Shown piece by piece: positions 48,991 through 61,900 of a stretch of 64,000 nt of DNA. The stretch lies in the NCBI RefSeq assembly GCF_032854445.1, contig NC_088306.1:27933764-27997763 (forward strand), read 5' to 3'. The notes below the pieces were generated by a model. It saw nothing but the letters and a program-made list of their open reading frames with translations. It was not told the DNA's origin and searched no databases. Numbering within the stretch: the stretch's first letter is position 1; every line of letters starts with the position of its first letter. A program made the position numbers and the translations under genes. This stretch comes from Liolophura sinensis (lineage: Eukaryota > Mollusca > Polyplacophora > Chitonida > Chitonidae).

Positions 48991-49932
48991 TCACCGTTAT
49001 ATGTTACTTCAAACTGAACAACTGAAAAAAACGCATCCTTATCTCGTATGGGAGAAAGATGAGACAGTCTTAATATCAGAGCTGACAGCGGGGAACCATG
49101 AGGTGACGGTAAAATGTTAAACTCGAATGAAGTAATGAGGTGTGGATGGAAAACCCTGCATCAGCTTTTTGACAACCGGTACGGGTAGTTTTTAATTTTG
49201 TACCATTACTTGCTAATGTCCTGCACGGTATTACATCTGGTGAGTAGGCTTTGTGTTGTTTTGGTGTGACTGAGAATTCATTGTTTCTTTTACGAATATG
49301 GTTTCATTAACTTGAATGTGACAGTGTGTAAGTTGTTGTTTTGTAATTTTACGTTCTAACCTACATTTGCTGTCGTCTGCACATTTCGGTTATCTCGCTT
49401 GTTGAATTCTTCGGGTCTCTATCGAATTAATATTTTCTCAACTGAATGTGGATGTTCCCCGCTTTTCTGCATAGTTTACATTTCGTCTTTATTCTTTTGC
49501 GTCCAAAACTAACCCAACTGCATATTGGTTACAGCATGCATTAGTTCAACAGAAGCTTTTTCAATCTAAAAACTGTCCGGATATTAATCAACATAAAAGT
49601 TGTATTCATTTTTACAACATATTAAGGCGAACAAAGAGATACCCGCCGCCAAAATGGGAGAAAATGGTAATACATGTCGTCATGGATATTGCAGCTAACT
49701 CTCCATTTTAACTAATGTTTTCTAATCAAGATTGTGCAAATCTTCTTGTAACTCTTCATAGGTCCATTGTTTTGAAAAAAAAAATAAAAAAACAAACAAA
49801 AACATCCTTTGTCTAAGTGTAACGCATAGATAAGAATCAAAGAAATGTCAGGAGAATATCAAACTCCAAAAGCTGTCAACACAATACATTTATGATTAAA
49901 AGTCTTGTATTTTTCAAATACCAACAAAACAG

Positions 49933-52900
49933 GTACAGATTTAAACCCGACGCTTCCTATGGATACCACACAAGTCGATGAGTTTTCAACTCTGATGAGT
50001 ACCACACCAGCCGATGAGTCTTCAACTGTGATGAGTTCCACATCAGCCCATGAGTTTTCAACTGTGATGAGTACCACACCAGCCGATGAGTCTTCAACTG
50101 TGATGAGTTCCACACCCACCCATGAGTCTTCAACTGTGATGAGTTCCACACCAGCCCATGAGTCTTCAACTGTGATGAGTTCCACACCAGCGTATGAGTC
50201 TTCAACTGTCATGAGTACCACGCCAGCCGATAAGTCTTCAACTGTGATGAGTACCACGCCAGCAGATGAGTCTTCAACTGTGATGAGTACCACGCCAGCC
50301 GATGAGTCTTCAACTGTCATGAGTACCACGCCAGCCGATGAGTCTTCAACTGTCATGAGTACCACACCAGCCTATGAGTCTTCAACTATGATGAAAACGA
50401 AAACAGTTGAGAGATCTACAACACTCAAGGATACCACATCAGACCAGTCCACAACAGTTGTGGATACTACAACAGGTGACCATACCACAACAGTGGTGGA
50501 TACTACAACAGGTGACCAGACGACATCAGTGGTGGATAAAACAACCCGTGAAAAAACCACAACTGTGATGGATACCACAACAGGTAACCAGACCGCAACG
50601 GTGGTGGATACTACTACATCTAGGACAACACCTGACCACTCTACCACCGGAATAGATACCACAAGACCTAAACAATCGACAGTAGTGATGGATACTACAA
50701 CAACTGACGAGTCTACAACTGTGTTGGATAAGATAACATCCTATCAGTATACATCTGTAATGGATACCACAGCACCTGATCAGTCTACCACAATGATAAA
50801 TACCACAAAAGCTGGTCAGTCTACCACAATGATAGATACCACAAAATCTGGTCAGTCTACCACAGTAATGGATCCCACAACAGCCGATCAGTCTACCACA
50901 GTGATAGATACCACAACAGCTGATCAGTCTACCACAGTAATAGATACCACAACACCGGACCACCCTTCCACAGTGATGGATACCACAACAGCTGGTCAGT
51001 CTACCACAGTGATAGATACCACAACAGCTGGTCAGTCTACCACAGAGACGGATACTACAACACCTGAGCAGTCTAACACAGGGATAGATACCACAACACC
51101 TGACCAGTCTACCACCGTAAGAGATACCACAACAGCTGGTCAGTCTACCACAGAAAAAGATACCGCAACACCTGATAAGTCTACCATACTAATGGATATC
51201 ACAACACCTGATCAGTCTACCAGAGTGATAGATACCACAACATCTGACCACCCTACCAGAGTCATAGATACCACAACAGCTGGTAAGTCTACCACAGTGA
51301 TACATGCCACGACAGCTGACCACACTACCACAGTGATCGATACCACAACAGCTGACCAGTCTACCACAGTTATGGATACTACAACACCTCACCAGTCTAC
51401 CACAGTAATGCATACCACAACACCTAAGCAGACTACCACAGTAATAGATACCACAACACCTGACAAGTCTCCCACAGTAATAGACACCACAAGAGCTGAG
51501 CAGTCTACCAGAGTGACAGATACCACAATGCCAAATCAGTCTACCACAGTGACAGATACCACAATACCGAACCAGTCTACCACAGTGCCAGACACCACAA
51601 TACTAAACCAGTCTACAACAGTGCCGGAAACCACAACACCTGACCAGTCTACCACAGTAATAGATACCACAACACCTGACAAGTCTCCCACAGTAAAAGA
51701 CACCACAACAGCTGAGCAGTCTACCACAGTGACAGATACCACAATACCAAATCAGTCTACCACAGTGACAGATACCACAATACCGAACCAGTCTACCACA
51801 GTGCCAGACACCACAATACTAAACCAGTCTACAACAGTGCCGGAAACCGCAACACCTGACCAGTCTACCACAGTGATGGATACCACAACACCTGGTCAGT
51901 CTACCACAGTGATGGATACCACAACACCTGAACAGTCTACCACAGTGATGGATACCACAACACCTGGTCAGTCTACCACAGTGATGGATACCACAACAGC
52001 TGATCAGTCTACCACAGTGATGGATACCACAACACCGCACCAGTCTACCACAGTGATGGATACCACAACACCTGGTCAGTCCACCACAGTGATCGATACC
52101 ACAACAGCTGATCAGTCTACCACAGTGATGAATACCACAACACCTGGTCAGTCTACCACAGTGATGGATACCACAACAACTGGTAAGTCTACCACAGTGA
52201 TCGATACCACAGCAGCTGGTCCGTCTACCACAGTGATTGATACCACAACACCTGCTCAGTCCACCACAGTGAAAGATACCAAAACACCTGAAAAGTCTAC
52301 CACAGTGATCGATACCACCACAACTGGCCAGTCTACCACAGTGATAGATACCACAACAGCTGACCAGTCTACCACAGTGATGGATACCATAACAGATGGC
52401 CAGTCTACCACAATGATGGATACCACAATACTTGACCAGTCTACCACAATGTTGGATACCACAAAACCTCACCAGTCTACCACAGTAATGGAAACAACAA
52501 CACCTCAACAGTCTACCACAGTGATGGATACTACAACAGCTGGTCAGTCTACCACAGTCATAGTTACCACCACTGCTGGTCAGTCTACCACAGTCTTAGA
52601 TACCACTGCAACTGACCAGTCTACCACAGTGATCGATACCACAACACCTGGTCAGTCTACCACAGCGATAGATACCACAACACCTGAACAGTCTACCACA
52701 GTGATCGATACCACCACAGCTGGCCAGTCTACCACAGTCTTAGATACCAAAGCAGCTGACCAGTCTAACACAGTGATGGAAAGCACAACAACTGAACAGT
52801 TTACCACAGTAATAGATACCACAACAGCTGGCCAGTCTACCACAGTCATGGGTGCCACGACACCTAAAAAGTCTACCACGGTGATGTATACCTCAACACC

Positions 52901-55900
52901 TGACCAGTCTAACACAGTGATCGATACCACCACAGCTGGTCAGTCAACCACACTGTTGGATACCACAACAGCTGACCAGTCTTCCACAACACCTCAACAG
53001 TCTACCACAGTGATGGATACTACAACAGCTGGTCAGTCTACCACAGTCATACATACCACCACAGCTGCTCAGTCTACCACAGTCTTAGACACAACAGCAA
53101 CTGACCAGTCTACCACAGTAATGCACAGCACAACACCTGAACAGTCTACCACAGTGATGGATACCACAACAGCTGGTCAGTCCACCATAGTCATAGATGG
53201 CACGACAGCTGACCAGTCTGCCACAGTAATGGATACCACAACTGCTGACCAGTCTACCACAGTCATACGTACCACAACATTTGGCCAGTCTCCAACACTG
53301 ATAGATACCACAACAGCTGACCAGTCTACCACAGTGATCGATACCACCACAGCTGGTCAGTCAACCACACTGTTGGATACCACAACAGCTGACCAGTCTA
53401 ACACAGTAATGGATACCACAACACCTGACAAGTCTACCACAGTCATATATACCATAACAGTTGGCCAGTCTACCACAGTGATAGACACTACAAAAGCTGA
53501 CAAGTCTACAACAGTGATGGATACCACAACGGCTGACCAGTCTACCACAGTGATGGATACCACAACAACTGCCCATTCTACCACAGTATTCGATACCACC
53601 ACAGCTGGTCAGTCTACCACACTGCTGGATAGCACAATAGCCGACAAGTCCACCACAGTGATGGATACCACAACACCTGCCCAGTCTACCACAGTAATCG
53701 ATACCACCACAGCTGGTCAGTCAACCACACTGATGGTTACCACAACAGCTGACCAGTCTTCCACAGTGATGGATACCACAACACCTGACCAGTCTACCAC
53801 AGTGATATATACCTCAACACCTGACCAGTCTACCACAGTTATCGATACCACCACAGCTGGTCAGTCAACCACACAGTTGGATACCACAACACCTCACCAG
53901 TCTACCACAGTAATGCATACCACAACACCTCACCAGTCCACCACAGTGATGGATACTACAACAACTGCTCAGTCCACCACAGTCAAAGATACCAGCACAG
54001 CTGGTCAGTCTACCAAAGTCTTAGATACCACAGCAGCTGACCAGTCTACCACAGTGATGCATAGTGTAACACCTAAACAGTCTACCACAGAGATGGATAC
54101 CACAACAGCTGGTCAGTCTACCACAGTGATGGATACCACAACAGCTGGTCAGTCTACCACAGTCATGAATGCCACGACAGCTGACCAGACTACCACAGTG
54201 ATGTATATCGCAACACCTGACCAGTCTACCACAGTGATCGATACCAACACAGCTGGTCAGTCAACCACACTGTTGGATACCACAACACCTGAACAGTCTA
54301 CCACAGTGATGGATACCATAACACCTTACCAGTCTACCACAGTGATCGATACCAACACAGCTGGTCAGTCAACCACACTGTTGGATACCACAACACCTGA
54401 ACAGTCTACCACAGTGATGGATACCACAACACCTTACCAGTCTACCACAGTGATCGATACCACCACAGCTGGTCAGTCTGCCACACTGTTGGATACCACA
54501 ACAGCTGACCAGTCTAAGACAGTGATGGATACCACCACAGCTGACCAGTCTACCACAGTGATAGATACAACAACACCTGCCAAGATTACCACAATCATGG
54601 ATGCCACGACAGCTGACCAGTCTACCACAGTGATGTATACCTCAACACCTGACCAGTCTACCACAGTGATGTATACCTCAACACCTGACCAGTCTACCAC
54701 AGTGATCGATACCACCACAGCTGGTCAGTCAACCACACAGTTGGATACCACAACACCTCACCAGTCTACCACAGTGATGGATACCACAACACCTCATGAG
54801 TCTACCACAGTGATGGATACTACAACAGCTGGTCAGTCTACCACAGTGATGGATACTACAAGAGCTGCTCAGTCTACCACAGTCATAGATACCACCACAG
54901 CTGATCAGTCAACCACACTGTTGGATACCAAAACACCTTACCAGTCTACCACAGTAATGGATACCACAACACCTCACCAGTCAACCACACTGTTGGATAC
55001 CACAACAGCTGACCAGTCTACCACAGTGATGGATACCACAAAACCTGACCAATCTACAACAGTGATGTATACCTCAACACCTGACCAGTCTACCACAGTG
55101 ATCGATACCACCACAGCTGGTCAGTCAACCACACTGTTGAATACCACAACAGCTGACCAGTCTACCACAGTCATAGATACCACAACACGTGGCCAATCTT
55201 CCACAGTAATACATACCACATCAGCTGACCAGTCTACAACAGTGATGGATACCACAACACCTGACAAGTCTACCACAGTGATAGATACCACAACAGTTGG
55301 CCAGTCTACCACAGTGATCGATACCAACACAGCTGGTCAGTCAACCACACTGTTGGATACCACAATACCTGAACAGTCTACCACAGTGATGGATACCACA
55401 ACACCTTACCAGTCTACCACAGTGATCGATACCACCACAGCTGGTGAGTCTGCCACACTGTTGGATACCACAACAGCTGACCAGTCTAAGACAGTGATGG
55501 ATACCACCACAGCTGACCAGTCTACCACAGTAATAGATACAACAACACCTGCCAAGATTACCACAATCATGGATGCCACGACAGCTGACCAGTCTACCAC
55601 AGTGATGTATACCTCAACACCTGACCAGTCTACCACAGTGATGTATACCTCAACACCTGACCAGTCTACCACAGTGATCGATACCACCACAGCTGGTCAG
55701 TCAACCACACAGTTGGATACCACAACACCTCACCAGTCTACCACAGTGATGGATACCACAACACCTCATGAGTCTACCACAGTGATGGATACTACAACAG
55801 CTGGTCAGTCTACCACAGTGATGGATACTACAAGAACTGCTCAGTCTACCACAGTCATAGATACCACCACAGCTGATCAGTCAACCACAGTGTTGGATAC

Positions 55901-58900
55901 CACAACACCTTACCAGTCTACCACAGAAATGGATACCACAACACCTCACCAGTCAACCACACTGTTGGATACCACTACAGCTGACCAGTCTACCACAGTG
56001 ATGGATACCACAAAACCTGACCAGTCTACCACAGTGATGTATACCTCAACACCTGACCAGTCCACCACAGTGATCGATACCAACACAGCTGATCAGTCAA
56101 CCACACTGTTGAATACCACAACAGCTGACCAGTCTACCACAGTCATAGATACCACAACAGGTGGCCAATCTACCACAGTGATAGATACCACATCAGCTGA
56201 CCAGTCTAACACAGTGATGGATACCACAACAGCTGACCAGTCTACCACAGTGATAGATACCACAACAGTTGGCCAGTCTACCACAGTGATAGATACCACA
56301 ACAGCTGGCCAGTCCACCACAGTGAAGGATACCACAACAGCTGACCAGTCTACCACAGTGATGGATACCACAACACCTGTCCAGTCTACCAAATTGATGG
56401 ATACAACAACAGCTGACCAGTCTACCACAGTGATTGATACCACATTACCTGACCAGTCTACCACAGTGATGGATACTACAACAGTTGGTCAGTCTACCAC
56501 ACTCTTGGATACTATAACAGCTGACCAGTCTACCACAGTCATAGATACAACAACAGTTGGCCAGTCTACCACAGTGATAGATACCACAACAGCTGGCCAG
56601 TCTACCACAGTGAAGAATACCACAACAGCTGACCAGTCTACCACAGTGATGGATACCACAACACCTGCCCAGTCTACCACAGTGATGGATACCACAACAG
56701 CTGACCAGTCTACCACAGTGATCGATACCACAATACCTGTCCAGTCTACCACAGTGATGGATACCACCACAGCTGGTCAGTCAACCACACTGTTGGATAC
56801 CACAACAGCTGATCAATCTATCACAGTGATGGATACCACAATACCTGACCAGTCTACAAAGGTCATAGATAGCAAAACACCTGACCAGTCTACTACAGTG
56901 ATGTATACCTCAACACCTGACCAGTCTACCACAGCAATCGATACCACCACAGCTGGTCAGTCAACCACACTGTTGGATAATACAACAGCTGACCAGTCAA
57001 CCACATTGAAGGATACCACAACACCGCACCAGTCTACCACAGTGATGGATACTACAAAAGCTGCTCAGTCTACAACAGTCATAGATACCACAACAGCTGG
57101 TCAGTCAACCACACTGTTGGATACCACAACAGCTGACCAGTCTACCACAGTGATGGTTACCACAAGTCTTTACCAGTCTACCACAGTCATAGATACCATA
57201 ACAGGTGGCCAATCTACCACAGTGATAGATACCACATCAGCTGACCAGTCTACCACAGTGATGGATACCACAACAGCTGACCAGTCTACCACAGTGATGG
57301 AGACCACAACACCTTTCCAGTCTACCACAGTGATGGATACTACAACAGTTGGTCAGTCTACCACACTGTTGGATACCACAACAGCTGACCAGTCAACCAC
57401 AGTGATGGATACCACAACACCTGACAAGTCTACCACAGTCATAGATACCACAACAGTTGGCCAGTCTACCACAGTGTTAGATACCACAACAGCTGGCCAG
57501 TCCACCACAGTGAAGGATACCACAACAGCTGACCAGTCTACCACAGTGACGGATACCACAACACCTGTCCGGTCTACCAAATTGATGGATACAACAACAG
57601 CTGACCAGTCTACTACAGTGACCGATACCACAATACCTGACCAGTCTACCACAGTGATGGATACCACCACAGCTGGTCAGTCAACCACACTGTTGGATAC
57701 CACAACAGCTGACCAGTCTACCACAGTGATTAATACCACAATACCTGAACAGTCTACTAAAGTCATAGATAACACAACACCTGACCAGTCTACCACAGTA
57801 ATGGATACCACAACACCTCACCAGTCAACCACAGTTACCATTACCACCACAGCTGGTCAGTCAACCACACTGTTGGATACCACAACACCTCACCAGTCTA
57901 CCACAATGATGGATACCACAATACCTGACCAGTCTACCAAAGTCATAGATAGCACAACACCTGACCAGTCTAGCACAGTGATGGATACCACAACACCTGA
58001 CCAGTCTACCACAGTGATGTATACCTCAACACCTGACCAGTCTACCACAGTGATCGATACTACCACAGCTGGTCAGTCAACCACACTGTTGGATACCACA
58101 ACAGCTGACCAGTCTACCACAGTCATAGATACCATAACAGGTGGCCAATCTACCACAGTGATAGATACCACATCAGCTGACCAGTCTACAACAGTGACCG
58201 ATACCACAACAGCTGACCAGTCTACCACAGTGATGGAGACCACAACACCTGCCCAGTCTACCACAGTGATATATACTACAACAATTGGTCAGTCTACCAC
58301 CCTGTTGGATACCACAACAGCTGACCAGTCTACCACAGTGATGGATACCACAACACCTGACCAGTCTACCACAGTCATAGATACCACAACAGTTGGCCAG
58401 TCTACCACAGTGATAGATACCACAACAGCTGGCCAGTCTACCACAGTGAAGGATACCACAACAGCTGACCAGTCTACCACAGTAATGGATACCACAATAC
58501 CTGACCAGTCTACTAAAGTCATAGATAGCACAACACCTGACCAGTCTACTACAGTGATGTATACGTCAACACCTGACCAGTCTACCACAGTGAGCGATAT
58601 CACCACAGCTGGTCAGTCAACCACACTGTTGGATACCACAACAGCTGACCAGTCTACCACAGTGAAGGATACCACAACACCTCACAAGTCTACCACAGCT
58701 ATGGATACTACAAGAGCTGCTCAGTCTACCACAGTCATAGATAACACCACAGCTGATCAGTCAACCACACTGTTGGATACCACAACACCTTACCAGTCTA
58801 CCACAGTAATGGATACCACAACACCTCACCAGTCAACCACACTGTTGGATACCACAACAGCTGACCAGTCTACCACAGTGATGGATACCACAATACCTGA

Positions 58901-61900
58901 CCAGTCTCCCAAAGTCATAGATAGCACAACACCTGACCAGTCTACCACAGTGATGGAGACCACAACACCTGACCAGTCTACCACAGTGATCGATAGCACA
59001 ACACCTGACCAGTCTACCACAGTGATGAATACCTTAACACCCTACGAGTCTACCACAGTGATGGATACCACAACACCTGACCAGTCTACCACAGTCATAG
59101 ATACCACATCTTCCACAAAGATAGATACCACAACAGCCGACCACTCTACCACAGAGATGAATACCACAACAGTTGGCCAGTACACCACAGTGATGGAGAC
59201 CACAACACCTGCCCAGTCTACCACAGTGATGTATACCACAACAGCTGACCAGTCTACCACAGTCATAGATACCACAACAGTTGGCCAGTCTACCACAGTG
59301 ATAGATACCACAACAGCTGGCCAGTCTACCACAGTGAAGGATACCACAACAGCTGACCAGTCTACCACAGTGATGGATACCACAATACCTGACCAGTCTA
59401 CCACAGTGATGGATACCACCACAGCTGGTCAGTCAACCACACTGTTGGATACCACAACAGCTGACAAGTCTACCACAGTGATGGATACCACAATAACTGA
59501 CCAGTCTACTAAAGTCATAGATAGCACAACACCTGACCAGTCTACCACAGTAATGGATACCACAATACCTCACCAGTCTACCACAGTGACCGATACCACA
59601 ACAGCTGACCAGTCTACCACAGTGATGGATACCACAACACCTGACCAGTCTACCACAGTGATGGAGACCACAACACCTGCCCAGTTTACCACAGTGATGG
59701 ATACCACAACATTGGGTCAGTCTACCACACTGTTGGATACCACAACATCTGCCCAGTTTACCACAGTGATGGATACTACAACATTGGGTCAGTCTACCAC
59801 ACTGTTGGATACCACAACAGCCGACCAGTCTACTACAGTGATGGATACCACAACAGTTGGCCACTCTCCCACAGTGATAGATACCACAACAGCTGACCAG
59901 TCTACCACAGTGATGGATACCACAATACCTGACCAGTCTACTAAAGTCATAGATAGCACAACACCTGACCAGTCTACCACAGTAATGGATACCACAACAC
60001 CTGACCAATCTACCACAGTAATGGATACCACAACACCTGAACAGTCTACCACAGTGATGTATACCTCAACACCTGACCAGTCTACCACAGTGATCGATAC
60101 CACCACAGCTGGTCAGTCAACCACACTGTTGGATACCACAACAGCTGACCAATCTACCACAGTGATGGATACCACAACAATTGGCCAGTCTACCACAGTG
60201 TTAGATACCACAACTGCTGACCAGTCTACCACAGTGATGGATACCACAACAGCTGACCAGTCTACCACAGTAATGGATACCGCAATACCTGACCAGTCTA
60301 CCACAGTGATGGATACCAAAACACCTGCTCGGTCTACCACAGTGACCGATACCACCACAGCTGGTCAGTCAACCACACTGTTGGATATCACAACAGCTGA
60401 CCAGTCTACCACAGTGATGGATACCACAACACCTGACCAGTCTACCACAGTTATGGATACCACAACACCTGACCAGTCTACCACAGTTATGGATACCACA
60501 ACACCTGACCAGTCTACCACAGTGATGGATACCACAACACCTGACCAGTCTACCACAGTGATGGATACGACAACACCTCACCAGTCTACCACAGTGATGG
60601 ATACCACAACACCTGACCAGTCTACCACAGTGATGGATACCACAACACCTCACCAGTCTACCACAGTGATGGATACCACAACACCTGACCAGTCTACCAC
60701 AGTTATGGATACCACAACACCTGACCAGTCTACCACACTGATGGATACCACAACAGCTGACCAGTCTACCACAGTGATGGATACCACAACACCTGACCAG
60801 TCTACCACAGTGATGGATACCACAACACCTGACCAGTCTACCACAGTGATGGATACCACAACACCTGACCAGTCTACCACAGTGATGGATACCACAACAC
60901 CTGACCAGTCTACCACAGTGATGGATACCACAACACCTGACCAGTCTACCACAGTGATGGATACCACAACACCTGACCAGTCTACCACAGTGATGGATAC
61001 CACAACACCTGACCAGTCTACCACAGTGATGGAGACCACAACAGTTGACCAGTCTACCACAGTGATGGATACCACAACACCTGACCAGTCTACCACAGTG
61101 ATGGATACCACAACACCTGACCAGTCTACCACAGAGATGGATACCACAACACCTGACCAGTCTACCACAGTGATGGATACCACAACACCTGACCAGTCTA
61201 CCACAGTGATCGATACCACCACAGCTGGTCAGTTAACCACACTGTTGGATACCACAACAGCTGACCAATCTACCACAGTGATGGATACCACAACAGTTGG
61301 CCAGTCTACCACAGTGTTAGATACCACAACTGCTGACCAGTCTACCACAGTGATGGATACCACAACAGCTGACCAGTCTACCACAGTAATGGATACCACA
61401 ATACCTGACCAGTCTACCACAGTGATGGATACCAAAACACCTGCTTGGTCTACCACAGTGACAGATACCACCACAGCTGGTCAGTCAACCACATTGTTGG
61501 ATATCACAACAGCTGACCAGTCTACCACAGTGATGGATACCACAACACCTGACCAGTCTACCACAGTTATGGATACCACAACACCTGACCAGTCTACCAC
61601 AGTTATGGATACCACAACACCTGACCAGTCTACCACAGTGATGGATACCAAAACACCTGCTCGGTCTACCACAGTGACCGATACCACCACAGCTGGTCAG
61701 TCAACCACACTGTTGGATATCACAACAGCTGACCAGTCTACCACAGTGATGGATACCACAACACCTGACCAGTCTACCACAGTTATGGATACCACAACAG
61801 CTGACCAGTCTACCACAGTTATGGATACCACAACACCTGACCAGTCTACCACAGTGATGGATACCACAACACCTGACCAGTCTACCACAGTGATGGATAC

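Larger units (their letters stand above)
46820..49932. other. 3.1-kb intron between the two giant mucin exons
   Basis: Donor ggag|gttagt and acceptor caacaaaacag|gtac are phase-compatible (1 to 1). It is very AT-rich at the 5' end and contains an (AT)n run (47,907-47,986) and two SINE-like elements. No SEA-type exon was found inside, unlike every earlier mucin-to-mucin junction. The acceptor has a weak pyrimidine tract, so its exact position is less certain than the others. Confidence 0.6.
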
